Source: Bacteroidales bacterium
Lineage (GTDB): Bacteria; Bacteroidota; Bacteroidia; Bacteroidales; S143-33
Assembly (NCBI GenBank): GCA_027031265.1
Contig: JALVRO010000203.1
Span: 1-33,173, forward strand
DNA length: 33,173 nucleotides
Direction of reading: 5' to 3'
Shown: piece after piece, positions 1 through 8,442 of the stretch
Position numbering within the stretch: the first letter of the stretch is position 1
How the letters are laid out: every line of letters starts with the position of its first letter
Program-made: the position numbers and the translations under genes
The notes under the pieces: generated by a model
The model's database searches: none
Seen by the model: only the letters and a program-made list of their open reading frames with translations
Told to the model about the DNA's origin: nothing

Positions 1-524
1 TGTCAGTACTCCATGGTCACGAGCAAAAGACGTTAATTTCTTAACAGGGAAAATAACTCCTGTGGGTGAAAAAATGTGACTGATGAAAATCACCTTAGTC
101 TGCCGGGAAATAGCCTCAAATATAGGTTCTCAAAAGCCTGGGGCATCTGCACAGTATGGATATGATAGCCTTTCTGCCCTGAATAATATTGCCACACTTT
201 GACACAAGCCCCATACTCCCAATCTGTTATAATAACCTGGTCACCTTTTCCCAGTGGTAGGGAGTGTGCTACCGTGTTAGCACCAAAGGTGCTATTCTCT
301 ATGAATGCCAGATTATTAGGATCTGTACCGACAAAAGAGGCAAGCCTGTCTCTCACCTTTCCCAATTCTTCTACCCAACGCCAGATGTTAAACACAACAG
401 GGTCTTTCTCAACTTCCTGTTGCCAGTGCTGAAGAGCTTTCATTACAGGTCTGGGCACAGCGCCAAAAGAGCCATGATTCAAAAACACTATCTCGTCTGC
501 TAACAAGAATTCATCTTTAATCAT
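1..524 (-). pseudogene. Class V aminotransferase (isopenicillin-N-epimerase-like), partial at window edge and frameshifted near 125
   Basis: ORF 90..524 (-) begins MIKDEFLLADEIVFLNHGSFGAVPRPV..., typical of class V PLP aminotransferases. After about position 125 the homologous reading continues in another frame (FEAISRQTKVIFISHIFSPTGVIFPVKKLTSFARDHGVLT) with no stop to position 1. Could be a real pseudogene or a sequence error. Confidence 0.7.
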
Positions 525-639
525 AATAACAATTTTTTAGAATTCAAGACATCAAGTTACTACTATTGTGATAAATGTTAAAATTATTGATTTATTTTAG
601 ATTTTTATTTAATTTTTAAAAACAAAAACTTATTGTGCT

Positions 640-861
640 ATGAAAAAGAATGTTGGAACACTTGATCGTATAATCCGTGTAATTATAGCTATTGTGTTTG
701 GTTATTTATATTTTGCCAAAATCATTACAGGTGCCTGGGGCATTGTTTTGCTTATGCTGGGATTGATTTTTCTCTTTACAGCTATTGTAGGACACTGTGC
801 CTTGTATGTACCCTTTGGCATTAGTACCTGCACGAAAAAAGACCGAGACAAAAAAGAATAA
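640..861 (+). CDS. Small membrane protein, DUF2892 / YgaP-like transmembrane domain
   Basis: MKKNVGTLDRIIRVIIAIVFGYLYF...GHCALYVPFGISTC; two hydrophobic segments and a DUF2892-like pattern. Confidence 0.8.
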   Translation: MKKNVGTLDRIIRVIIAIVFGYLYFAKIITGAWGIVLLMLGLIFLFTAIVGHCALYVPFGISTCTKKDRDKKE

Positions 862-882
862 ATGATTTTCCTCTACATGTAT

Positions 883-914
883 AGCTCGCCAGACTTTGGG
901 CGGGCTATTTTTTT
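883..914 (+). terminator. Intrinsic terminator after DUF2892 gene
   Basis: AGCTCGCC/GGCGGGCT stem (one G-U) followed by ATTTTTTTA. Confidence 0.7.
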
Positions 915-1060
915 ATCTTTAAAACTGCACTGCACCTTACCAAAAAATAATATAGTAGAAAATCATCCCTTAAATTGAATAGTTCATCAAAAGCATTTAA
1001 TAATTAGTCGATTATTAACATAAAAAAGGATAAATTATAACAATTCATTAAAATTTCGTT

Positions 1061-4000
1061 ATGATGAAAGCAATTAGACCTTTTGTGGCGCTTCTTATTC
1101 TACTACCACTATTCGCCTACGGCCAGCAGGTTTATAATCCTGATTTTATTGCTAATGAAGGGACTGTACCAGGTGACCATTTTGGGCAAAGTGTAGCAGT
1201 CTATGGAGACTATGCAGTCATTGGTATGCCTGACTACGATAATGGTAAAGGTAGGGCTTTTGTATACAAATTTGAAAATGGTAACTGGGACAGGGTAGCG
1301 ATATTACAACCAAGCGTAGAACAAATAAATTCTAAATTCGGATTTTCTGTGTCAATCAGTCAGAATTATATAGCAGTAGGTGCGCCTTATTACAATAATG
1401 GCTCAAATGCAAAAGTAGGAGCCGTCTTTGTTTATTACTCTTCCGATGGCAACTGGTCTGGCATGCTTACGGCTTCAGCTCTTTATCCTTATTTTCAAGA
1501 AGATAGAGAATATTTCGGCTACAGTCTTTCTATTACTACAATTCTTGTCATAGGCGCTCCGGGTAAAGAAAATGGCAAAGGTGCTGTTTATATTTACAAT
1601 CCTATTAGTGGCAACAATTGGGATTTCTTAGCACTTCTCACGAATGATACAGGGCAACAAGGTGATAGCCTCGGTACTAGTGTTGATGTGTGGCTAGCAA
1701 ATACAATCATCACTGGTGCTCCCGGCGTAAACTCTGGTACTGGAGCAGCATATATTTATCAAATCTCAGGATCGTGGACATCAACAGGAACTCCAAGTGC
1801 ACAGCTAGTCCCGGGGAAAATAAATACCGGGGACCACTTCGGAGTGTCTGTCGCCATTGATAGCTTTGCTGTGGTTGGGGCAGATAAAGGTGATGCCTCG
1901 GGAGAAAACGAGGGAATGGCCTATGTTTTCGAAAGACCTGAAACGGGTTGGCTGGGTCAGATCAATGAAAGCTTCGTGCTATATGCTAATAACTATTCCG
2001 GCACAAATCAAAGTTTAGCTTTCGGTCGTAGTGTGGATATCTATGAGGCTAAAATTATTGCCGGTGCACCGGGCGAGAATAATGGTACAGGTGCTGTTTA
2101 TCTCTTTACGCCTCCATATAATAATATCACAATTTCCGAAAAAGCTATTTTCAAAAACAATGAAAATAATGGTCATTTTGGTCAAAGCGTGGCTTTTGGA
2201 CAAAAACAAATTATTGTTGGCGCACCAATTACTAACAATATTGGTCTAGCTTATCTCTTCATTGGTCCATACAAAATATTTGACCCCTCTAGCCTGTCAG
2301 ACCTGTGTGGTAATGATACAATATCAATGAATGCTTATGGCGTGCTTGTCAGCCAGTATCAATGGTTTTACAAAAAACAATCTGAAACCGACTTTACACA
2401 AACTACCGATAATTCCAATTTCTCCGGCTCTGGCACACAGAGGCTTACCATTGCCCTGGACCACACATTCCAGAATTGTAATATTTTCTGTCATTTGATT
2501 AATTACTATAGCGGAACAAACACCGGAGTCAACACAGATACAGCTGTCATTGGACTGGAAACTACGCCACCTACAATCACAGTGAACAATACCTATCATC
2601 ATTATTACCTGAACAATGGAGGTGTCGCAAAACTACACTTTAGTGATTACGCAACTGTCAGTGATAATTGCGATATTGCCGACACAGTGTTTCTCATCGG
2701 CTTGAATCCAAGGATAAAAATAGATTATGCAACGTGCGATGACCTGAATAAAATTAAAAAATTCTGGCTATCTGCTACTGATGTATCTGGCAACAGTACA
2801 CATACAATGGATCAGTATAGCTATGAAGCTCACGACACAATCAGTCCCACCTTTGATGTCTCAGAAGACGAGCTTTACCTAGACAATAATGGACATGCCA
2901 GTCTGAATCCAGATGCTATCATACGTAATGTACATGATAATTGTGGAGTTACTGATACTATTTTTAGCCAAAGTGAATTTACCTGTCAAGACATAGGCGA
3001 TGACACCATAACCGTCACAGTCACAGACCTTGCGGGTAATTATGTGAGTAAAAAAACAATTATTCATGTCAACGACTATGTCTGGCCAACGCTCACACTC
3101 AAATCAGGCACAGTGGACGTATATCTTGATTCAAATGGAATAGCAGTTCCATACCCACTCATTGACACAGCTTATGACAATTGCACTATTGTGGACACTT
3201 TAGCCGATACCCTGACCTGCATGGCGCTTAACAAAACCGTCACTGTTAACATTACAGTTAAAGATGAATTTGGGCTAGAGACTAAAAAACAAGCAACTGT
3301 TCATGTAAAAGATACTATAAAGCCTTATATAAAAACCCGTAGTGTAAATATCTACCTTGATTCCACTGGCGTAGACACACTGCATCCATACATGGTTATC
3401 GACTCACTGTGGGATAACTGCACAGTCGTAGACACATTTTTTGGCTCTCATGAACAAATAATAGTGAATTGTGGGACAACTAATGGTACTCATGTTGGAA
3501 TGCTTAACGCCGTTGATGATGCAGGGAACCAGACTTCTTCCGTATTCTTTTACTTCACGTATGACACACTCAAACCCATCCTGACCTGCCCACAGGATCA
3601 AGGAAAGCAAGTAGATGCTTCGGGCTTTTACACTGTAACAGACTCTACACTGGACGCCTCTGCTTATGACAACTGCGGTATAAAACGTCTATTTAACCGC
3701 ATCAATGACAGCACTACTCTGAAAGATTATGCTTTTGCTCCGGGAGATTATGAAATCGTCTGGATAGCTGAAGACCCAAGTGGCAACAGGGATAGCTGCT
3801 CATTTCACCTGATAGTCACAGGTAATTCCACAGGGATTCATTCTGTTGAAAGAGATGTTAAAATTTACCCCAATCCTGCTAAAAATGCATTATTCATTGT
3901 ATTCAACGAGCCAGCAATGGGACAAATAACTGTTTTCGACGACCTGGGTAGGGAGGTTTATTCAAAGAAATTCAATTCCAGCAAAATACGTCTAAATATT

Positions 4001-4081
4001 AACGACTATCCACAAGGCCTTTACACACTAAAAATTAAGCTACCAGACAAAACCCTACAACGTAAATTCATCAAGCAATAA
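1061..4081 (+). CDS. Secreted protein with FG-GAP-like N-terminal repeats, HYR-like repeats and a type IX secretion C-terminal sorting domain
   Basis: Signal peptide; repeated DHFGQSVA...VIGAP...NGxGAxYxF blocks; about five YLDxNG...DNCxxxDT blocks; C-terminal KIYPNPAKNALFIVFNEP...QGLYTLKIKLPDKTLQRKFIKQ. Confidence 0.9.
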   Translation: MMKAIRPFVALLILLPLFAYGQQVYNPDFIANEGTVPGDHFGQSVAVYGDYAVIGMPDYDNGKGRAFVYKFENGNWDRVAILQPSVEQINSKFGFSVSISQNYIAVGAPYYNNGSNAKVGAVFVYYSSDGNWSGMLTASALYPYFQEDREYFGYSLSITTILVIGAPGKENGKGAVYIYNPISGNNWDFLALLTNDTGQQGDSLGTSVDVWLANTIITGAPGVNSGTGAAYIYQISGSWTSTGTPSAQLVPGKINTGDHFGVSVAIDSFAVVGADKGDASGENEGMAYVFERPETGWLGQINESFVLYANNYSGTNQSLAFGRSVDIYEAKIIAGAPGENNGTGAVYLFTPPYNNITISEKAIFKNNENNGHFGQSVAFGQKQIIVGAPITNNIGLAYLFIGPYKIFDPSSLSDLCGNDTISMNAYGVLVSQYQWFYKKQSETDFTQTTDNSNFSGSGTQRLTIALDHTFQNCNIFCHLINYYSGTNTGVNTDTAVIGLETTPPTITVNNTYHHYYLNNGGVAKLHFSDYATVSDNCDIADTVFLIGLNPRIKIDYATCDDLNKIKKFWLSATDVSGNSTHTMDQYSYEAHDTISPTFDVSEDELYLDNNGHASLNPDAIIRNVHDNCGVTDTIFSQSEFTCQDIGDDTITVTVTDLAGNYVSKKTIIHVNDYVWPTLTLKSGTVDVYLDSNGIAVPYPLIDTAYDNCTIVDTLADTLTCMALNKTVTVNITVKDEFGLETKKQATVHVKDTIKPYIKTRSVNIYLDSTGVDTLHPYMVIDSLWDNCTVVDTFFGSHEQIIVNCGTTNGTHVGMLNAVDDAGNQTSSVFFYFTYDTLKPILTCPQDQGKQVDASGFYTVTDSTLDASAYDNCGIKRLFNRINDSTTLKDYAFAPGDYEIVWIAEDPSGNRDSCSFHLIVTGNSTGIHSVERDVKIYPNPAKNALFIVFNEPAMGQITVFDDLGREVYSKKFNSSKIRLNINDYPQGLYTLKIKLPDKTLQRKFIKQ

Positions 4082-4102
4082 ACAGTGGACAAAATTCTGA
4101 TG

Positions 4103-4131
4103 AAAAAGGAGGCGAAATTCGCCTCCTTTTT
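4103..4131 (+). terminator. Intrinsic terminator
   Basis: AAAAAGGAGGCGAAATTCGCCTCCTTTTT, near-perfect hairpin with T run. Confidence 0.85.
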
Positions 4132-4154
4132 CATATCTTTAAAAGAAAAAAATC

Positions 4155-4508
4155 ATGAAGGAAAAAGTCACACATCTGTCCCACGTCCCACAGGAAAAAG
4201 TTGAAATGGAAGGCGTCAGAGACGCATACATCCAATGGCTTATTAGCGACAAAGACGGTGCTCCAAACTTTGCAATGCGCCGTTTTATAGTCAAGGCAGG
4301 AGGCTACACACCTTTCCACCATCACCCTTATGAGCATGAAGTACTTATCCTATCGGGCAAAGGTCAGGTCATAATTGGCAATAATGCTTATGACGTGCAC
4401 AGTGGCTCCGTCGTTTTCGTTCCACCGGATGTTATGCACCAGTTCCGCAACAGTGGCAATGGCGACCTGGAGTTTATTTGCGTAATACCTAATCTGCCTA
4501 AGAAATAA
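4155..4508 (+). CDS. Cupin domain-containing protein
   Basis: GGYTPFHHHPYEHEVLILSGKGQVIIGNNAYDVHSGSVVFVPPDVMHQFRN matches cupin motifs. Confidence 0.88.
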   Translation: MKEKVTHLSHVPQEKVEMEGVRDAYIQWLISDKDGAPNFAMRRFIVKAGGYTPFHHHPYEHEVLILSGKGQVIIGNNAYDVHSGSVVFVPPDVMHQFRNSGNGDLEFICVIPNLPKK

Positions 4509-4543
4509 AGACTGCGGAATTGTCCAAAAACAAAAAAACTTGG

Positions 4544-4736
4544 TTGCGGGCTTACACAGGAGTTCTTCCAGACTAACAACCTCTGCGCACGTACTTAAAG
4601 CACGCACAACATACATCAATAGCAGGCGTATAGAAACTGCCCTGACGAACAACCACTACACGATACCCACAACATACATCAATAGCGGGGTGCTAACGCA
4701 CACCCGCTATGATTATGCAGTCTCCTGAGCCCGCAA
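4544..4736. repeat. Intergenic element bounded by an imperfect inverted repeat and containing a 19-bp direct repeat
   Basis: ttgcgggct (4544-4552) with agcccgcaa (4728-4736), and aggag/ctcct further in; cacaacatacatcaatagc at 4605-4623 and 4668-4686. Confidence 0.5.
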
Positions 4737-4898
4737 TTAGTCAAGAATATTGCAGACAGAACGAGCTATACTCCTGCCTGTCTAAAAAAGTACACTTGTC
4801 TTCAAAGTCTTATCTCCATTGAAAGGTCAAATCTTGTCAATGACGAAGATAAACACAACTGGTTTAACAAATTCCCCGTCGACGGACCACCTCCTACC

Positions 4899-6032
4899 TC
4901 AGGCTTTTTCCTTTGTGGCATGCTCTGCCTTGCGCTCTTTGTTCATTATAAGAGTCTGCTGACCAATGGATTCCTGGTGTATTAGTTTAAAAAGCTTTTC
5001 CACGAATGAGCTGGAAAAGCCTTTTTCCCCTGCTACCTGTTGTGCCCGCAGAATAATCTGCTGCCAGCGTTTCTCCTGGAATATGGTCATATTGTATCTT
5101 TTTTTCAGCTCGCCAATACGTCTAACAACATTCATACGGTCCGAGAGTATCTCCATAAGCAGACTATCAAAAACATCAATCTGTGCCCGCAGCTTTACCA
5201 GTTCTTCTTCCAGAAGACGGTCTTGTGCTTGCGCTTTTCTAAGTTGCAGATTTGACAAAAGTTCCATGAGTTGATCTGGGGTTATTTGCTGGTGGGCATC
5301 ACTCCAGGCCTGCTCTGGTGTGATGTGAGCCTCAATCATTAGTCCATCAAAGCTAAGATCCATTGCCTTTTGCGCAACACTCTGGAGCAGGTCACGGCGT
5401 CCTGCAATATGGCTCGGGTCATTAATGAGCATGATGTTAGGCAACTGGGCTTTAAGGTCCAATGCAATTTGCCAGTTTGGTTCATTACGATATATTGATT
5501 GACCATAAGTAGAAAAACCACGGTGTATAGCGGCTATGCGTCTTATTCCTGCATTATAGATACGCTCTATTGCGCCTATCCACAGGTCTAAGTCTGGGTT
5601 TATAGGATTTTTTATCATAACAGGTAAATCCACACCTTGTAGTGCGTCGGCTATTTCCTGCATAAGAAAAGGATTGGCTGTCGTACGCGCACCTATCCAC
5701 AATATGTCAATGCCATATTTCAGTGCTTCATACACATGGCGGGCCGAGGCCACTTCTGTTGTAGTCATCATACCTGTCTCTTGCTTGACACGTCTGAGCC
5801 ATGGCAAACCCCTCTCGCCAACACCGCTAAAGGTATTAGGCCGTGTGCGTGGCTTCCATATACCAGCACGAAAGATTTTTATACCCCGGCCAGAGAGAAG
5901 ATGCGCAGTAGAGAGGACCTGCTCCTCTGTCTCAGCGCTACACGGACCGGCTATTATGATTGGCCGCTCTCCCAGATCCATGTCCCACTGCTTCATTGGG
6001 AGGATATCCAGATTATTATTCTTTCCATTCAT
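4899..6032 (-). CDS. Bifunctional 3-deoxy-7-phosphoheptulonate synthase / chorismate mutase type II
   Basis: DAHP synthase core (IIAGPCSAETEEQVL...FRAGIWKPRTRPNTFSGVGERGL...INDPSHIAGRR) followed by a C-terminal chorismate mutase helix region (LRAQIDVFDSLLMEILSDRMNVVRRIGELKK). Confidence 0.93.
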   Translation of the reverse strand: MNGKNNNLDILPMKQWDMDLGERPIIIAGPCSAETEEQVLSTAHLLSGRGIKIFRAGIWKPRTRPNTFSGVGERGLPWLRRVKQETGMMTTTEVASARHVYEALKYGIDILWIGARTTANPFLMQEIADALQGVDLPVMIKNPINPDLDLWIGAIERIYNAGIRRIAAIHRGFSTYGQSIYRNEPNWQIALDLKAQLPNIMLINDPSHIAGRRDLLQSVAQKAMDLSFDGLMIEAHITPEQAWSDAHQQITPDQLMELLSNLQLRKAQAQDRLLEEELVKLRAQIDVFDSLLMEILSDRMNVVRRIGELKKRYNMTIFQEKRWQQIILRAQQVAGEKGFSSSFVEKLFKLIHQESIGQQTLIMNKERKAEHATKEKA

Positions 6033-6921
6033 GGCTCAATGTTTTTGTTGTTAAAATGTTTGGTTGTGTGATGTTTAATATTTCGTAAATCATGTTTGCC
6101 CTGTGAATGAGAATGTTAAGGTCTTTTTTATTACCGCTGGCTATTGCCTGACGAAAAGCCAGCATGTTGTCGATATAAGCATCCAGCACATCAAGCATAT
6201 TATCTCTATTCTGTAAAAAGATTGGTGTCCACATGCTTGCAGCGCTATTGGCAAGTCGGACTGTGGAGCGGAATCCACCGCCTGCCATATCCAGAATATT
6301 ATTCTCGTCCTGTTCCTTATCCAGTACTGTCAGGGCAAGGACAAATGAACTAATATGCGATATATGTGACACATAGGCAGCATGGAGGTCATGAGAATCG
6401 CTGTCAATGTAAGAAATATTCATGCCTATAGCCCTATAAATTTCCTTTACAAAGCTCAGGGCGTCTCTATCAGTGTCCTGTGCATCTACGACCAGAACTT
6501 TTTTGCCTGTAAAAAGTCCAATCATTGCAGCCTTTGGTCCTGAGTATTCTGTGCCTGCCATAGGATGTGTGGCCACAAACCTTTTGCGACGGGGATGGTT
6601 TTTTATTGCTTTTATCAGAGTCACTTTGGTAGAACCCACATCTATAACAACTTGATTGTCTACCATGTCTAATACTTCTAAAGCCAGCTGTGGCAGGGCA
6701 TCAACAGGCACAGACAATACAATCAGATCGCTATCCCTGACACCTCTGTCCAGACTCACTGCCTCGTCTACCAGACCTAATTCCAGCGCTTTGCGCAGGT
6801 TCTGCGGATCTTTATCAATACCATAAACTTTTTTTATACCGAGCCGGTGCTTAAACTCCAATGCCAGGGAACCGCCAATAAGGCCTACACCCACAATGGC
6901 AACAGTTAGATTAGTGTTCAT
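6016..6921 (-). CDS. tyrA: Prephenate dehydrogenase
   Basis: N-terminal GVGLIGGSLALEFK NAD-binding motif, THPMAGTEYSGP, and operon context. Overlaps the downstream gene by 17 nt. Confidence 0.9.
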   Translation of the reverse strand: MNTNLTVAIVGVGLIGGSLALEFKHRLGIKKVYGIDKDPQNLRKALELGLVDEAVSLDRGVRDSDLIVLSVPVDALPQLALEVLDMVDNQVVIDVGSTKVTLIKAIKNHPRRKRFVATHPMAGTEYSGPKAAMIGLFTGKKVLVVDAQDTDRDALSFVKEIYRAIGMNISYIDSDSHDLHAAYVSHISHISSFVLALTVLDKEQDENNILDMAGGGFRSTVRLANSAASMWTPIFLQNRDNMLDVLDAYIDNMLAFRQAIASGNKKDLNILIHRANMIYEILNITQPNILTTKTLSHEWKE

Positions 6922-8095
6922 ATTGAATTTGTTTTTTATGTTGATGGTTAATTATTCTCTTCAAAGCAGTCAACAGGTTCGTTGTACCTGCAGCCAAAGA
7001 CAAACGCACATACTTATGTCCATTTTGACCAAAGATTGCACCCGGAGTAATGAATATGTCATACCTGCTTAGCACATAATCAGAAAACTCATAAGAGTCT
7101 TTAAATCCCTGTGGAATAAGCGCCCACAGGAACATACCGACCTGTCCTTGTTGTGCACTGCATTGCAGTTTTTCCAGTATCTTTAACCCCACAGAATGAC
7201 GTTTCTGGTAAATCATGTTTATTCTCTCATACCAGCTATCTCCTACTTGAAGTGCTTTAGCTGCTGCATGCTGTAGAGGCAGAAACATGCCTGAGTCAAC
7301 ATTACTCTTAACCCTGACAATAGCATCTATATATTCCTGGTGCCCCAGTACAACACCTATTCTCCATCCAGCCATATTATGTGACTTACTCAGAGAGTTA
7401 AGTTCAAGCGCCACTTCCCTTGCTCCTGGTATGGACAACAGGCTCAGAGGCTCGGCACACAGAATAAAGCTATAAGGATTGTCATTAACCAGAAGAATAT
7501 TATGCTCGCCCGCCCATTGTACCAGACGCGAAAACAACTCTCTGTTCGCACGCACACCTGTAGGCATGTGAGGATAATTAAGCCATATTAGTTTTACATT
7601 CCTCAGATCCATACTCTCCAGCTCATCAAGGTCAGGAAGCCAGCCGTTTTGTGGTAAAAGATTATAAGTCTGGGCTTTAGCTCCCAGCATACGGGCCACT
7701 GCTGCGTAGGCAGGATATCCCGGATCCGGTACAAGAACCGTCTCCCCAGGATTGACAAAAGCCATTGTTATATAAAAAATTCCTTGTTTTGAGCCCATCA
7801 TAGGCAAGACCTCTGTCTCCCAGTCCAGCCTGACTCTGAAAAGCCTGTCATACCACTGGGCAAAAGCCTGGCGCAATTCATTCAGCCCCTTATATGGCTG
7901 GTAGCCGTGTGAATTTTTGTCCTCTACCAGCGACTGAACTACAGTAATAGCAGATTCAGGCGGAGGCAGGTCAGGATTTCCAATACCCAGATTAACAATT
8001 TCCCTTCCCTGGGCCTGTAGCTGGCGAATCTGACGTAGCTTTGTTGAGAAATAGTACTCACGTATTAGAAATAATCTTTCTGCTGGTGCTATCAT
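6911..8095 (-). CDS. PLP-dependent class I/II aminotransferase, first structural gene of the aromatic operon
   Basis: Fold type I signatures: NLGIGNPDLPPP, GSKQGIFYITMAFVNPG, NSLSKSHNMAGWRIG. Overlaps tyrA by 11 nt. Confidence 0.92.
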   Translation of the reverse strand: MIAPAERLFLIREYYFSTKLRQIRQLQAQGREIVNLGIGNPDLPPPESAITVVQSLVEDKNSHGYQPYKGLNELRQAFAQWYDRLFRVRLDWETEVLPMMGSKQGIFYITMAFVNPGETVLVPDPGYPAYAAVARMLGAKAQTYNLLPQNGWLPDLDELESMDLRNVKLIWLNYPHMPTGVRANRELFSRLVQWAGEHNILLVNDNPYSFILCAEPLSLLSIPGAREVALELNSLSKSHNMAGWRIGVVLGHQEYIDAIVRVKSNVDSGMFLPLQHAAAKALQVGDSWYERINMIYQKRHSVGLKILEKLQCSAQQGQVGMFLWALIPQGFKDSYEFSDYVLSRYDIFITPGAIFGQNGHKYVRLSLAAGTTNLLTALKRIINHQHKKQIQYEH

Positions 8096-8123
8096 AACTT
8101 TGAGTTTAAAAATTTGTGTAAAA

Positions 8124-8164
8124 CAAAAAGCCCTGGATAGAAAAAATCTACCCAGGGCTTTTTT
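8124..8164 (-). terminator. Attenuator 2 terminator hairpin upstream of the aromatic operon
   Basis: Minus strand AAAAAGCCCTGGGTAGA-TTTTT-TCTATCCAGGGCTTTTTG: 17-bp stem (one G-U on this strand; A/C mismatch on the other) ending in a T run. Confidence 0.85.
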
Positions 8165-8192
8165 GCTGTTGTCAAAATAATACTATAACAGC

Positions 8193-8270
8193 TCACCTAC
8201 CCCGGGTAGATAAGTAGCTGTAAAAAAAGAAGAAATAAAAATATGTATAAAATGGTGCCATAATCCTCAT
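8193..8270 (-). CDS. Leader peptide 2, MRIMAPFYTYFYFFFFYSYLSTRGR* (6 Phe and 5 Tyr of 25 aa)
   Basis: Codon-by-codon translation ATG AGG ATT ATG GCA CCA TTT TAT ACA TAT TTT TAT TTC TTC TTT TTT TAC AGC TAC TTA TCT ACC CGG GGT AGG TGA; directly upstream of terminator 8124-8164 and the aromatic operon. An alternative start at 8259-8261 gives 22 aa. Confidence 0.85.
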   Translation of the reverse strand: MRIMAPFYTYFYFFFFYSYLSTRGR

Positions 8271-8300
8271 AAAATCGTGTAATTAAGTATTTTATAAAAC

Positions 8301-8333
8301 AAAAAGGAGTTTCAATCTAAGATTGAAACTCCT
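8301..8333 (-). terminator. Attenuator 1 terminator hairpin
   Basis: Minus strand AGGAGTTTCAATCT-T-AGATTGAAACTCCT followed by TTTTG; perfect 14-nt arms (8305-8318 / 8320-8333). Confidence 0.85.
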
Positions 8334-8373
8334 GAACAATAACTTAAAGGTTCCGGGCTTTTGTCCAGGAGCT

Positions 8374-8415
8374 TCAGGTTAAAAAATAAAAATATGAAAA
8401 TGCAAAATTTCTCAT
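8374..8415 (-). CDS. Leader peptide 1, MRNFAFSYFYFLT* (4 Phe and 2 Tyr of 13 aa)
   Basis: ATG AGA AAT TTT GCA TTT TCA TAT TTT TAT TTT TTA ACC TGA, about 20 nt downstream of the predicted transcription start and upstream of terminator 8301-8333. Confidence 0.72.
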   Translation of the reverse strand: MRNFAFSYFYFLT

Positions 8416-8442
8416 CACTTGCTATAAAATTTTGTTATTAGA

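Larger units (their letters stand above)
8124..8270 (-). promoter_or_regulatory. Attenuator 2: ribosome-mediated transcription attenuator responsive to Phe/Tyr
   Basis: Leader peptide plus mutually exclusive pairings. Protector hairpin CAGCTAC..GTGAGCTG (8189-8220). Antiterminator TCTACCCGGGG (8200-8210) : CCCTGGGTAGA (8147-8157), 11 pairs with one G-U. Terminator 8124-8164. Confidence 0.8.
8301..8415 (-). promoter_or_regulatory. Attenuator 1: ribosome-mediated transcription attenuator responsive to Phe/Tyr
   Basis: Antiterminator TGAAGCTCCTGGACA (8362-8376) : TGTTCAGGAGTTTCA (8324-8338), 15 contiguous pairs with two G-U, overlapping the terminator 5' arm. Competing upstream hairpin AACCTGAAG (8372-8380) : CTTTAAGTT (8341-8349). 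Confidence 0.72.

Noticed and set aside
4605-4686. Two spaced direct repeats considered as a CRISPR remnant
   Set aside because: Only two 19-bp copies, no regular array and no cas genes in the window.
4540-4728. 62-aa ORF with repeated TTYINS
   Set aside because: Caused by the 19-bp direct repeat in an intergenic element; no protein family features.
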